A stretch of 64,000 bases of DNA, taken from NCBI GenBank assembly GCA_007570785.1, contig ML660201.1:32301840-32365839 (forward strand), read 5' to 3'. Origin of the DNA: Antilocapra americana. Taxonomy: Eukaryota; Chordata; Mammalia; Artiodactyla; Antilocapridae. Below the pieces are notes generated by a model, which saw only the letters and a program-made list of their open reading frames with translations, was not told the origin of the DNA and did no database searches. Positions within the stretch are counted from its first letter, which is position 1, and each line of letters starts with the position of its first letter. Positions 44,207 to 55,966 of this stretch are shown here, one piece after another. A program made the position numbers and the translations under genes.

Positions 44207-46640
44207 GATGGATTTTCTGATTAGTCCAGGGGGAGGCTTTCATTAGGCCATGGGAATGCTCTTAAGGAAACAGTAAGACTTATCCAAAGAATCCCCAGGG
44301 AAACATCAATCACAGTTCTTATCACCATAGATACCTGTACAGGGATCGCCCTAAAATGAAGTAATCACCGACTGACTGAGTGTAATTCATGTATCAAACA
44401 CAATGCAATTGCAGAATACTTGAGACAGTTGAGTATTTACCACATTCAGGATTTTGAGCTGAAGGAGGTAAACGGCAGGTAAATGGCAAGCTCTCGCTGC
44501 AGAAATGGCACATGCTAGGGGAAAATTGCTTTGTTAGTCCAAAGATATGCTTAGCTGATGAGAAATTAAACAACATGATTGAGGAGGAAAAGCTGAGCAG
44601 GTAGAACATAGAAATAACAAAAAATTTTGTTACCATCTAGGCCATTATTCATGTTTGGAGATTAGATGGCTCTTAATTATTCATTTGGGTCTCCGTGAGG
44701 ATAGAGAACATCTATCTTTGAAGAAAAAAAGGATACGTTGAAATGAATTCTCAAGATTCACAAGATAAATATGTGTGGAATTTTGCAGCTGTTCAGAAAT
44801 CTGTTGAGTTTTGGAATAGGAGAGCCCTGCTTCACTGATGGACAGTATTCTTGTTTGAAGGGCATTGGCACAACGAGCTGACAAAACGTGAAAAGCAAGC
44901 ACTGATAAGCAAGGGAATAAAAAGATGACCCGAGTATTCCGCACTGAACAAGGCGAGTTGTTTGTTAGTGTCAATGCAACCAAATCTGACTACACTTCCT
45001 TGAATCTTCAGAAAGTATAAAAATACAGAGTGGACATGATATAGTCTTGATTATCCATTCCCTTCATTTTTAGGACCAGAAAGACTTCTGGACATTTCCC
45101 TTAATCCCATTGTGTTGTTACTTGATCTGGTAGTAATGCTCACTTTTATTTTGTTGGCAAAGGCATTTGATTTAATTTTTGGTCTGCAAGGTGGAAACAT
45201 AAAGAAAACACAAAAATACTGCCACTTAGTAGATTTTTTTTTTCTCTAGGGAATGGAAACATAACCTACCAACGATTAATAGTGCTGAATTTTTGTCCTC
45301 ACCTGTAGCACATGCCCTGATATCTGTTCTTTAGTGTTTTTCTTTGTGGATTTGCATTAGGCAGAGGTGGGTCGCTTGGTATATGAAGAGTTTTACCTTT
45401 TGGCATGGATACAAAAGATCAAGCAGGAGAAGTTGCCACTGAGCTTTTATGCCAAATGCAGAAAGCTGTAAGCTGTAGACAGTATGAAGACAACAAAAGT
45501 GTTGATTCCTTTTCCTAAAGGATAAATCTGGATCCAAATTTGACTTTTTAAACTGCTTTCCTGTTTCCACAAACTGATGTGAATTATTTTTCATTTTGTT
45601 CAGTACTCTTCTCAAATTCAACATCTTTCTTCCTGTTTGTGTCAGTTGTTGGAACATCCCCCATTGCTGTTTATGAGACTACCAAACCTCGCTGATTTGT
45701 CACCAAACCAGGTCAAATCTTCTTTGATGGTCACTGCCCTTAACCCAGCTGGCACTGCTGGATGGCTTATGACTGTAGAAGGCTCTTTCTTACTCTATGC
45801 CTTCAACTTGGTGTATGTCCTAACCAGAACTTCATTGTTCTCTTTTCCAAAGCTTATCTGATCTTGCTGGCAAATAGCAAATACCAAAGCAAGGCAAAAC
45901 CAAAAACTTAAGAAGGAAAACAAAATAAAATAGTAAAATTTTAAAATGTCATTAAAAAGTTTTCTGCTTACCTTATTTAGCCTAGTCTCAACTCTATAAA
46001 GATCTTGTTTACGCTATGATAATAATAATCGTAATTAATGATGATGATAGAATGCAGTCTCCTAGTTAATCTTAAACTATCCTGAATTGTTTAGCTTTCC
46101 TACTATGAAGTTTTAAATTTGTAAAGTTCCCTCCACAGCTCATAGTAAAATATCAGTGCATGGGAGACACTGAATTAATATTTGTTGAATTAAGTTAAAA
46201 ACATCTGGTGAAATCCCTTTGAATAGCTCATTAGTAATGAAGTCTGGTAAGTTCCTGAGCAGCAAACCGGGGTATGTCATTCTGTACTGTTAAACATGAT
46301 ATTGTCCCTCCAGAAAAACATTGTTGGTTTTGTGTGATTTCATTGATAAATTCAAAGGATGGGGTGACCATCTGTTTTCTATAGCTCCTGAGGAAAGAAC
46401 AAAAAGACTGGGCTTTGAGCTGAGAATAAGAAGAAGGGGGTAGATAAAAGGAAGGATTTTTTTTTCAATGTTCATGTTATATAACCATTGACTGGATTAT
46501 CTAGGAACTCTGCCATCTTCTTCCCTAGAGTCTTCATAAAAAGGAATGCCCTCTTTGATGGAGATGATGGGCATAGGTTTTCTGGATGACCTTTCTGGGC
46601 TGATTCCAATTCTGTGTTTTTTAGTTCAGGTGTTTTCCCT
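44207..46640. other. Unassigned stretch
   Basis: Frames of 80-108 codons occur on the minus strand at 44394, 44681 and 45331 without recognisable domains. A fragment resembling the L2 terminus (gaattaatatttgttgaattaag) lies near 46172-46195. Otherwise nothing named. Confidence 0.4.
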
Positions 46641-46654
46641 TCTTATTGTCCAGA

Positions 46655-46965
46655 TTTTTCTTTTTTTTTAATTATAAGGGAAATTTGTTTAAAAAATTCT
46701 GAGATTTCAGAAATATATAATGTAAAAAATGACACCTCTGCTCCACTTTCTTTCCCCAGAACTAACCACTGTTAATGGTTTAGTGCCTGTCTTTTCCTGC
46801 TTTTTACTTTAAATATAAAAACATATATACATGCATATATGACAAATATGTCATGACTTTTATAAAAGATGATTATAGTTTTTATTCTCTCTAATTTGCA
46901 TATTTTCTCACATTACTGTGTATGCACGTTTCCTTCTTTTTAATTATTTTTTAGAATTTCTTTAT
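46655..46965 (-). mobile_element. Possible old L1 relic, antisense
   Basis: attctgagatttcagaaatatataatg, agaactaaccactgttaatggtttagtgcctgtc, gcatattttctcacattactgtg suggest an old L1 3' region. High divergence. Confidence 0.4.
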
Positions 46966-47184
46966 ATAGATTTGCCATAATTCTGTAACTGCTCTCAAAT
47001 AGATACATTTTGGGGTTGTCCCAGAATTAACTATTTAATCCAGTGCTGCAGATATCCTTGTACTTTACCAAAGTGTGTCAAGAATTTGTGCTCAATTTTA
47101 TCAGATGCTTGTTTATATTATATGCTCAGGTAATCATATAGGTTTTCTTCTCTAAATTATTGATATGTCGAGGGTATTAATGTT

Positions 47185-47401
47185 AAAGGGTTTCACAGGT
47201 GGCTCAGCATTAAAGAATCTGCCTGCCAGTGCAGGAGACATGGGTTCAGTCCCTGGATTGGGGAGATCACCTGGAGAAGGAAATGACAACCTACTCCAGT
47301 ATTCTTGCCTGGAAAACCACAGGGACAGAGGAGATGGGTGGGCTATGGTCCATGCAGTCATGAAAGAGTCAGACATGACTTGGCAACTAAACAACAAAAC
47401 T
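47185..47401 (+). mobile_element. Bov-tA SINE
   Basis: Head gggtttcacaggtggctcagc and gggttcagtccctggattggg; Bov-A part with ccagtattcttgcctgg and gagtcagacatgacttggc. Perfect 10-bp duplication tattaatgtt at 47175-47184 and 47402-47411. The flank at 47085-47174 may be a bit of antisense L1. Confidence 0.95.
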
Positions 47402-47435
47402 TATTAATGTTGAAAGTTAACAAACAAGGTGAAAA

Positions 47436-47892
47436 TTGTAGAGACGTTCCCTGACTTATGGTTTGGCTTATGATTTTTTGGCAAAGTGTTATGTAGACAC
47501 CATGCTTTGAAGTTTGATCTTTTCCGGGATCAGTGACATACAGTGTGGTCCTCTCTTGTGATGCTGGGCAGTGGCAGCCGCTGCAGCTCCCCGTTAGCCA
47601 TGTGATCGCAAGGGTTAACAACCTATGGGATTACAGCCATTCTGTACCCAGACAGCCATTCTGTTTTCACTTTCAATGTAGTAGACAACAAGTTACATGG
47701 GATATCAAGACTATTATAAAACCGTCTTTGTGCTAGGTGATTGTGCCCAACAACAGGCTAATGTAAGTATTCTGAGCATATTTAAGGTATGCCGACTAAG
47801 CCATGATGTTTGCTACCATTTAGACTTAATAGTATTTTCCACTTAGGGTTTGTCAGGACATAATCACATTGTAAGTCAGGAAGTTTTGTACA
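47436..47892. mobile_element. Tigger/pogo-like DNA transposon relic
   Basis: Diverged inverted ends: ttccctgacttatggtttggc at the left and ...cattgtaagtcaggaag at the right, whose complement is cttcctgacttacaatg. Inside are ttatgattttttggcaaag, cattctgttttcactttcaatg, ttgcccaacaacaggctaatgtaagtattctgagc. This is the pattern of a non-autonomous Tigger-type element of about 450 bp. Confidence 0.68.
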
Positions 47893-48419
47893 ATACTGTC
47901 ATGATTGGTTTTGAAAATCCATCAAATCATTTCCACTCTGCTCTAGTATTTCTCAGTGAAAACAGCTCAGCCAAATTTTCCTCTGGGGTTGGAATAGATT
48001 ATTGTTTCTTTGAATGAATCTCATGAACTGACTGGCTTGTGTTAAAGAACCATCTTTTATCAAAGACAGTTGTTCTTGGTTTTGTTGATATTGTTTTGTT
48101 TTGAGCTCAGTAATACAGTTGAAATTCCTAAGTCAGATGTGGATATGAGACTCTACCATTGTAATGAACTCTGCGATAGATCTTTCTGTTGTTTTTCCCT
48201 TTAGTTTTGGGGTCAAGCCCTGCTTGGTTCATGGTGGATTTGCTTTTGTTTTTAATGCACTGTTGAATTCACTGTGCTTCATTTGTGTGTGAGTTTGTAT
48301 GAGCTTATCTCTTTATGTTTTTCATAAGTTCCTTAATAGGTAACCTTTGTACATGTTCTATCATGTACTGTTAATACTCTTTTTCAAGTAGTACTTTTCT
48401 GGCACCTTTTAAAAATTTT

Positions 48420-49110
48420 CCTGTGTTTAAGTTGCCATTTATGCTTTGGCAGAGATTACTTTGAGACCGATGAATGCAGCTTTCCAAACTGATTTATTCA
48501 AAGCAAGCGTTTTCCTTCCTCCTTGAAGTTTGGAGGCCATGGGGGTTCCATTTTTAAGGCTGATACGTTGCTGTTTTAAATTATACCGAAAACTCTAAAC
48601 ATATGGAGCTTTTCATCTCCCCTTCCATCACACAAGTTAATGAATGTCGTGATTTTATTTTTATTTGGCCTCATGAATCTCAGTGCCCACATGATGTGAT
48701 TGAGAGGGATGATATGGTTGAAGTTTTGTTAGGAAGATCAGAGAGCATCAGGTCAGAATGTTTCTCCCCCTCTAATTTTTAATCTTTTATCTTGTGAGAT
48801 AAAGCAGAGCTGGCTGCTTGCATCCTTGGGTACTGCACCCTTAGAATATCAATGGCGCTCTCCCTGCCTCTCTGTTGGGAACCTAGTACAAAAGCAAAAT
48901 TGGGAATGCACTTTGCAGTGTCTGCAGAAAGTTTGAAGTTTATTTATTAACACTAAATGCATTTGTCGGGCTGCGGTAATGAGATTAATCCTCATTTTTA
49001 ATATTAGGTTTGCAACTGATTAATAGCTTGAAGCTTTCACTGTCATACAAATGTAGACTACTGATGTGACTGGGAAGTGTACCAGATTCTGAATTAGACA
49101 GCAGGTTGTG
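48420..49110. other. Repeat-free tract, candidate conserved non-coding element
   Basis: About 690 bp with no recognisable repeat, between repeat-dense neighbours. The 3' part (48940-49060) is dense in homeodomain and OTX/PITX-like cores: taatgagattaatcc, gcaactgattaatagc, tttattaacactaaatgc. There is no open frame of note. Composition and motif density resemble developmental enhancers; conservation is not demonstrable here. Confidence 0.3.
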
Positions 49111-49305
49111 TGGTGGGCAGCCTCAAACCACAGAACACCTGGAAATGGGCTGGAGTGGAAATAGTGACAAGGTGAAGGGGTGCATTGGGATTTTTTTTTT
49201 TTTCACAGAGACTCTAGAGAATGAAACTTTTCTAAGAACATAAAATCTGGGAAATAGCTGCCGTAGGAATGAGGGAAAGCTGAACTGTGTCAGTAGAAGA
49301 GATGG

Positions 49306-49517
49306 ACACGACCGAGTATGCATGCTATCTCTTTGCAACCCATGGACTGTAGCTCCCCAGCTCCTCTGTCCATGGGTTTCTTCAGGCAAGAATACTGGAG
49401 TGGGTTGCCATTTCCTCTTCCATGGAATTTTCCCCACCCAGAGATCAAACCCCTGTTTCCTGCATCTCCTGCATTGGCAGGCGAATTCTTTACCACAGAG
49501 CTCCCTGGGAAGCTCAA
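49306..49517 (-). mobile_element. Bov-tA SINE, antisense
   Basis: atggactgtagctccccagctcctctgtccatgg, caggcaagaatactggagtggg, ctgcattggcaggcgaattc, head end ctccctgggaagct. Probable imperfect duplication aagagatgg/aagagaggg at 49297-49305 and 49518-49526. The longest frame of the window (215 codons, minus, 49123-49770) crosses this SINE. Confidence 0.92.
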
Positions 49518-49526
49518 AAGAGAGGG

Positions 49527-49834
49527 AGGGTATTCTTCTGTTCATTGCTCCTGACACTGGCCTCTCCCCTGAAAATACACTTCCCGATATGTGAAGTTTC
49601 ACAGGCATCTCCTGCAATTCAGTCTGTCTGTGATCACAGGGAAGAAATAAAATGCCTGGTTTTTGTTCTTGAAGATACATTTGAGGACTTGATTCTTCAG
49701 TGTTTGCAAGAATCTGCCCTAAAGACCTCAGGCTGAGTGGGCTATGATTTGGTTCTCTGTGCTGGTGCATTATCTTTTAGGGCTTGTCAACGTGTGAAAA
49801 ATCCACAGACCACCAAGTGGGAAAATCTCAGCTA
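49527..49834. other. Unassigned stretch
   Basis: No gene or named repeat recognised. Confidence 0.4.
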
Positions 49835-50010
49835 CTTATTTTCTTTTTTCTTTAGGTATATGTATATATTTGTGACCCTTTTTTTTAGGACAGTATGAAG
49901 TTCACAGCAAAATCTCAGTTTAGCTGTACAGATACAGAATTCCTATATATACCTTCTGCTCTTACACATACATAGCCTCCTCCATTACCACCATCCCCCA
50001 CCAGAGTGGT

Positions 50011-50287
50011 GGTTGTTGTTTAGTCACTAAGTCGCGTCAGACTCTTTGGAACCCTTTGGACTGCAGCACACCAGACTTCCTTGTCCTTCACTATTTCCTG
50101 GAGTTTGCTCAAACTCATATGCATTGTGTCTATGGCACCATCCAACCATCTAACCCTTTGTCACCCCCTTCTCCTCCTGCCCTCAGTCTTTCCCAGCATC
50201 GGGGTCTTTTCCAGTGAGTTGGCTCTTCACATCAGGTGGCCAACATATTGGAGCTTCAGCTTTAGCATGAATATTCAGAGTAGATTT
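50011..50287 (-). mobile_element. BovB LINE 3' end, antisense, in L1
   Basis: ggttgttgtttagtcactaagtcg, gagtttgctcaaactcatatg, cccccttctcctcctgccctcag, aggtggccaacatattggagc. Perfect 9-bp duplication cagagtggt at 50002-50010 and 50288-50296, within antisense L1. 5'-truncated to about 277 bp. Confidence 0.95.
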
Positions 50288-50629
50288 CAGAGTGGTACAT
50301 TTGTACTAATTGATATACTTATACTGACAAGCCATAATTACCCAAAGTTCATCATTTACATTAGGGTTCACTCTTGGTGTTGTACTTTCTATGGACTTGA
50401 TCTAATGTATAATGATATTATAGCTACCCTTCACTATAGTATCATAAAGAATAATTTCGATGCCCTGAATATCCTCTGTGCTCTACCTGTTCATCCTTCC
50501 CTTTCCCTTAATCCCTGGCAACCAGTGACCTTTTATTGTGTTCCTAGTTTCACCTTTTCCAGAATATCATTGAGTTGAAATCATGTATGTATGGAGTATG
50601 TAGCATTTCAGATTAGCTTCTTTCCTAAT

Positions 50630-51874
50630 AATGCTCAAGATTCTCCAAGCCAGGCATCAACAATACGTGAACCGTGAACTTCCAGATGTTCAAGCTGGTT
50701 TTAGAAAAGGGAGAGGAACCAGAGGTCAAATTGCCAACATCTGCTGGATCATTGAAAAAGCAAGAGAGTTCCAGAAAAAACATCTATTTCCGCTTTATTG
50801 ATTGTTCCAAAGCCTTTGACTGTGTGGATCACAACAAACTGTGGAAAATTCTGAAAGAGATGGGAATATCACACCATGTGACCTGCCTCTTGAGAAATCT
50901 GTATGCAGGTCGGAAGCAACCATTAGAACTGGACATGGAACAACAGACTGGTTCCAAATAGGAAAAGGAGTACATCAAGGCTGTATATTGTCACTCTGCT
51001 TATTTGACTTATATGCCAAGTACATCATGAGAAACACTGAGCTGGAAGAAGCACAAGCTGGAATCAAGAGTGCCGGGAGAAATATCAATAACCTCAGCTA
51101 TGCAGATGACACCACTCTTATGGCACAAAGTGAAGAACTAAAGAGCCTCTTGATAAAAGTGAAAGAGGAGAATGAAAAAGTTGGCTTAAAGTCAACATTC
51201 AGAAAACTAAGATCCTGGCATCTGGTGCCATCACTTCATGGTAAATAGGTGGGGAAACAGTGGAAACAGCAGCTGACTTCGTTTTTCTGGGCTCCAAAAT
51301 CACTGCAGATGGTGACTACAGCCATGAAATTAAAAGACGCTTACTCCTTGGAAGGAAAGTTATGACCAATCTAGACAGCATATTGAAAAGCAGAGACATT
51401 ACTTTGCCAACAAAGGTCTGTCTAGTCAAAGCTATGATTTTCCAGTGGTCATGTATGGATGTGAGAGTTGGGCTGTAAAGAAAGCTGAGCACCAAAGAAT
51501 TGATGCTATTGAACTGTGGTGTTGGAGAAGACTTTTGAAAATCCCTTGGACTGCAACAAGATCCAACGAGTCCATCCTAAAAGAAATCAGTCCTGAGTGT
51601 TCTTTGGAAGGACTGATGTTGAAGCTGAAACTCCAATACTTTGGCCCCCAGATGCGAAGAATTGACTCATTGGAAAAGACCCTGATACTGGATAAGATTG
51701 AAGGTGGGAGGAGAAGGGGATGACACAGGATGAGATGGTTGGATGGCATCACCAACTCAGTAGACATGAGTTTGGGTGGACATGAGTCTGGGAGCTGGTG
51801 ATGGACAGGGAGGTCTGGCGTTCTGCAGTCCATGGGGTTGCAAAGAATTAGACATGACTGAGCAACTCAACTGA
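50630..51874 (+). mobile_element. BovB LINE, longest copy, RT region, ORF disrupted
   Basis: Begins at aatgctcaagattctccaagcc upstream of the RT fingers and ends in a shortened tail (gagcaactcaactga). In reading order it encodes the segment with FIDCSKAFDCVDH near 50795-50830 (the first RT aspartate motif), then in another frame GVHQGCILS, then SYADDTTLM with the catalytic YADD at 51099-51110, then after further shifts the C-terminal domain (51445-51723, with CESWAVKKAEHQRIDA and LRRIDSLEKT-like text). Frames change at least at about 50900, 51190 and 51445, so it is inactive. No endonuclease domain is present. Only a short uncertain duplication (aat.tgc) flanks it. Confidence 0.95.
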
Positions 51875-52515
51875 CAATCTGCATTTTAGCTTTCCTCATA
51901 TTTTTTTTATGACTTGATAGCTTATTTCTTTTTAGTGATGAATATTCCATTGTCTGATTGTCACGATTTACTTATCCATTTACTTACTAAAGGACATCTT
52001 ATTTTCTTCCATGATTTGGCAACTATAAATAAAGCTGCCATAAACATCCACATGCAGGATTTTGTGTGGACATAATTTTTTTATGTTCCTTTGGATAAAT
52101 GCCAAGGAGCACAGTTGCTGAATCATATGCTAAGGGTGTTTGGTTTAAGAAACCACCAAACTTTTCAAGAGTGGCTGTACCATATTTTTACTCCTGTCAG
52201 TAATGAATGAGAGTTCCTGTTGCTCCACATCCTTGCCAGCATTGGGTATTGTCAGATTTCCAGATTCTTGCTGTTCTACTATGTGTATAGTGGCCTCTCA
52301 TCCTTTTAATTTGCATTTCCCTGATGACATTTGATGTGGAGCATCTTTCCTTATGCCTATTTGTCATCTGCATGTCTTCTTTGGTGAGATGTCCCTTAAG
52401 ACCTTTGGCCCATTTTTAATTGGGTTGTTTTCTTATGTTGAGCTTTGGGAGTACTTTGTGTATTTTGGATCTTCAGTTCATTATGATGGAGTGATTGCTT
52501 TTCTCTCTAGTGTTA

Positions 52516-52577
52516 TCATTTGCCTCATCTTTGAACTCCAAGACTAGCCTTACTAACTTAGTGTTCATGTAAAGATA
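52516..52577. other. Short spacer
   Basis: Non-repeat spacer between the L1 and a BovB tail, ending in the left copy of the duplication aaagata. Confidence 0.3.
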
Positions 52578-52703
52578 ATAGCATCACTGACTCACTGGAC
52601 ATGAATATGAGCAACTCCAGGAGGTAGTGGAGGAGAGAGGAGCCTGGCATGCTGCAGTCCATGGGGTCATGAAGAGTTGGACATAACTTAGTGACTGAAC
52701 AAC
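52578..52703 (+). mobile_element. BovB 3' tail
   Basis: atagcatcactgactcactggacatgaatatgagcaactccaggagg...gcctggcatgctgcagtccatggggtc...gtgactgaacaac. About 126 bp, between aaagat(a) at 52571-52577 and aaagat(g) at 52704-52710. It lies only about 700 bp from the larger BovB, in the same orientation. Confidence 0.9.
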
Positions 52704-52710
52704 AAAGATG

Positions 52711-53044
52711 ACATGACCTCACATATAAGGTGTTTCCCCCTTTTGCTAATAAGGATGCCGGGAGCTTTTTTTTTTTGTTAGCTATAATACAAAAGCTTTC
52801 AAGAATGTAGATGAAACAGGAAATGCCTATTTTTAATATTTGTTACTTTAAATATTCTATAAAAAAAAATAGTATTGTCACATTTGTCTGTGCCCACATT
52901 TTATAAGAGTGTATACCCATGCCTCACCAATAAAGAGAGAGAAGTGAGTCTTATGTCTGATGATCTGACATTGTTGCAGACATCACAGGTTGGCAGAACT
53001 CTAGATCCACCTCTGGTCATTGTTGTAGAGGTAGAAGCATCCAT
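52711..53044. other. Unassigned stretch
   Basis: A- and T-rich, nothing named. Confidence 0.4.
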
Positions 53045-53155
53045 GGAGATTCCTTCCAAGGTCCTTACATTACAAGTAAGGAAACTGAGGCTCAGCATGA
53101 GCACACAGTGCCCTGTGGCAGAGCTAGCTTTAGTTCATGCTGCTGCTTCTCACAA
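53045..53155 (+). mobile_element. MIR fragment
   Basis: acattacaagtaaggaaactgaggctcagcatgagc, ggcagagctagctttagttcatgctgctg: MIR core and tail. Confidence 0.62.
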
Positions 53156-55029
53156 TGAGTCAAAAATGTTTCTGGAGATTTTAGAGATTACATGAAACCA
53201 GGGGCTAATTTGGAACACCCAAATGAATTAGCAATTCAACCTGAATATTTGGTGATAAAATATAAGAAGTTGAAGTGTAAGTAACCTTAAATATTTTTGT
53301 GTGGACCCAGGAATGGATTACTCTGGTGCTGAACATAAAATTCTTATGAAATTTTGATATGAATTATATGAGACATCAGGAAATTTGAGGCAACTTTACC
53401 TCCAGGTCACTACAGAGAATTTATTCAGTGTCCACATACAGAAGGGGTACAGACATTGGGCAAAATGTTTAAGGACTTCTGTACCACACCATTAAGGATA
53501 GTATAAAAATGTTCCTCCACATTCAAAACTTCAGTTAAGGAACCTTGAACCGAAGTGAATCAACTGAGCCAGAGTAAAGTGCAATTCTACCAACCACCAA
53601 CAGATGGCGGTAGTGGTTATTTAGTTGACACCCCTCTTGGCTTGAGCGCAAGTATTTTTTAGCACTCATCTTTATATAACCTATTGTATACATCAGTTTA
53701 GAAGCTTGTATAGAAGAAAGCAATTTGTGATACTTGTTAATGGCCTGGCGGCATGGCACTTATGTTCAGTTGATTGCCTTCTTCTGTAATTCCATACTTG
53801 CCAAGAAAGTTGAAATAGTTTCTTTCACACTTTAATATTGATAAGACCTGCCTTGATAGAGTGGCCTTGGTAGCATATATTTAAAGGAATGGATTGGAAA
53901 TTACAGTTACAAGTCTGTTTTCTGTGAGATCAGTTTCTTGTAAGTTGATTCAGTGATATCTGATCTTCTCTTAATTAATTGATAGCATGCAATTAATTTC
54001 TGGGCAGAAGACTGTATCATGGTGTTTTAATTCAAGAAGTTTCTCCTTTCCTCTTGACCCCCTGCGTATTCCCTTCTTGCAGGGAGTATATTCAACATTC
54101 TTGCAGAAATATTCCATTCTTGCACATATTCAACATTCTTGCAGGGACTCTTTTTTCCCCCCTCCTATCTGAAGAATGAAAGAACGGTTATTCTCTTTTT
54201 AACTTTAACAACTCCAGACTCTTTCAAGTATAACCACTTTCATTTCATTCCTACACATGGGCATATAAAGTAAAAGTGAGCTAAACTGATGTAACATGCC
54301 GATTATATACAAATTTTTATAAGCAAAGAAACGTGGCTTCTTTTAACTCTGTTTGTATAATTCCCCAGCAGTTGTTTCCTTATGCTCCTAACTAGTACAT
54401 ACAAATAGAGCAATGACAGTTTGAGCCTCTAAAGTACTTTTTTTCAGTCATGGAATGAATTTTGTTGAGTTGGGATAGAATCTTGTATTTTCAGACGAAA
54501 GCCTGCATGTTTATAGTGGAGATAATGTCCACTTTTTTGTTTTTTTTGCATTCTTTTACATAAGTGACATGGACACATTTCATGAATCCAAAAGTGTGAG
54601 CACATTTCCCAGTGTCTCTTCAAATCGAAGATTTCTGGTGAATACAGTTCATGGCAATATTGGTTTGGGGCATGGTTTTTCTCAGGGGTACAATAGATAC
54701 TTTGGTTAATGCCAAGCTGCATTTCTAATTTGAGATTAAACTTCACGTCCCCTTAGATGTCAAGTGGAAATTAGCCTTTTTCCAGCAGTGATTCCTTGCC
54801 AGTTTTGTGTCTATGGTGAATAGATTGTCTGTCTATTAAGAAATCTGTGTTTAGCCAGATTGTCTCATAGTTCTGTGATGGAGTTGTACAAACTTTTCTG
54901 TTTGGGGAATTTGACCCACTGTGTGCAGTGTGGGATAGAAATCTGGGATGGAGTGAAACTCTGGGTGCTGGATGGTTTCACAGAATAGATGATTAACTAT
55001 GGAGAGGTCTTCCACATCATCTAGCTGTG
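53156..55029. other. Unassigned stretch
   Basis: No gene or named repeat. Includes a small degenerate minisatellite, listed separately, at 54074-54147. Confidence 0.45.
54074..54147. repeat. Degenerate minisatellite, about 19-bp period
   Basis: The core ttcttgca starts at 54074, 54098, 54117 and 54136 (spacings 24, 19, 19), and atattcaacattcttgcag occurs exactly at 54088-54106 and 54126-54144. About three and a half imperfect copies. Confidence 0.75.
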
Positions 55030-55115
55030 TCTGCTCAATTTATTGATAAGGGATTTGAGGCTCTGAGAAGGCAAGTAGTTCCTCAAGATGACACAACTAT
55101 TGCGGGCAGGGGGCA
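55030..55115 (+). mobile_element. MIR fragment
   Basis: ttgataagggatttgaggctctgagaaggcaagtagttcctcaagatgacacaactattg: MIR core. Confidence 0.6.
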
Positions 55116-55293
55116 AATGTCTCCTCCTCCTCTTAGTTTCTCCTGAGCCATTTTGCTGGATCCCAAGAAATTAGAAACTATGGTAGGGCTTGGTGCCTGA
55201 AAGTCTAATCTTATTTTAAAAAGTATCTTGTAGGTGTTTCTAATTTATAGTCAGTTTGAGGAACTCCTCTACTCTGTTTCTCTTAATTTGCAA

Positions 55294-55500
55294 CAGTGAT
55301 TCTTAATCAGGGGCAGTTTTGACTCACAAGGGTCATTTGGCAAGCTCATTGGAATGAGTTTTGTTCTTACCAAGAGACACTTTTAATAGTCACAAAGGAA
55401 ATGGCTCCTGGTATCCAGTTGGTAGTGGCTATAGATGCTGCTAAACACCTGTGATGCACAGCACAGAATTATTCAGTCCTGTGTCAGAATTGAGAAACCT
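55294..55500 (+). mobile_element. MER20 hAT-Charlie DNA element
   Basis: cagtgattcttaatcaggggcagttttg, ggtcatttggcaag, ccagttggtagtggctatagatgctgctaaacacctg, gcacagcacagaattattcag, ending gaattgagaaacct. Full-length MER20 pattern. Confidence 0.8.
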
Positions 55501-55504
55501 GACA

Positions 55505-55735
55505 ATAATTAATAGCATAGGGTCTCAAGTCTGCCAAACTCCAGATTGAATCTTACCAGCTTTGTGACCCTAGGCAAATTACTTTATCCCTTGAGGCTTA
55601 GTTTCCCCATCTGTAAAATGGGGATACTTCACAATGAGGAGCACTTCACAAAATAATGTAAAGTACTTAGACGAATGCATGGCTGGTAGTAAATTCTCAA
55701 TAAATGTTTGGTGTTATGATTAAATTATCATTACA
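55505..55735 (-). mobile_element. MIR SINE, antisense
   Basis: gctttgtgaccctaggcaaattactttatcccttgaggcttagtttccccatctgtaaaatggggat, aaagtacttagacgaatgcatggc, ctcaataaatgtttgg: nearly complete antisense MIR. Confidence 0.85.
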
Positions 55736-55911
55736 GTGCCTCATTTTTAGTTTTGATAACAATGTCATTAAGATATGGCTGAAAACAGTGAATGACTGAA
55801 GGTTTTCATGGCTGAAAACCTTCAAAGGTGGAAACTTATAAAAAGCACTTCGGTACATTCTGGGGGCTTGATACATGCTTGTTGATTTTTATTAAGTTGA
55901 AAAATATGAAT

Positions 55912-55914
<3 letters not shown>

Positions 55915-55952
<38 letters not shown>

Positions 55953-55966
55953 TGTGTGTGTGTGTG
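55915..55966. repeat. Compound microsatellite (AG)18(TG)8
   Basis: Uninterrupted AG from 55915 to 55950 directly followed by TG to 55966. Perfect dinucleotide runs of this length are normally polymorphic between individuals. Frames reading through it (runs of Arg-Glu or Ser-Leu) are artefacts. Confidence 0.97.

Larger units (their letters stand above)
49840..52515 (-). mobile_element. Old L1 3' region, antisense, hosting two BovB insertions
   Basis: Antisense L1: 49840-50010 (cagcaaaatctcag...cacatacatagcctcctcc...catcccccaccagagtgg), 50288-50629 (gttcactcttggtgttgtac...ccctggcaaccagtgacc...ttccagaatatcattgagttg) and 51875-52515 (cttgatagcttatttctttttagtg...aagctgccataaacatcc...gagttcctgttgctccacatccttgcc...ttgatgtggagcatc...gacctttggccc). 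The three parts are continuous in the L1 consensus once the BovB copies are removed. Confidence 0.87.

Noticed and set aside
49123..49770. Longest open frame in the window, 215 codons on the minus strand
   Set aside because: Its central third is an antisense-to-sense read through a Bov-tA SINE (49306-49517), with no known domain and no support outside the repeat. Exonisation is possible but nothing shows it.
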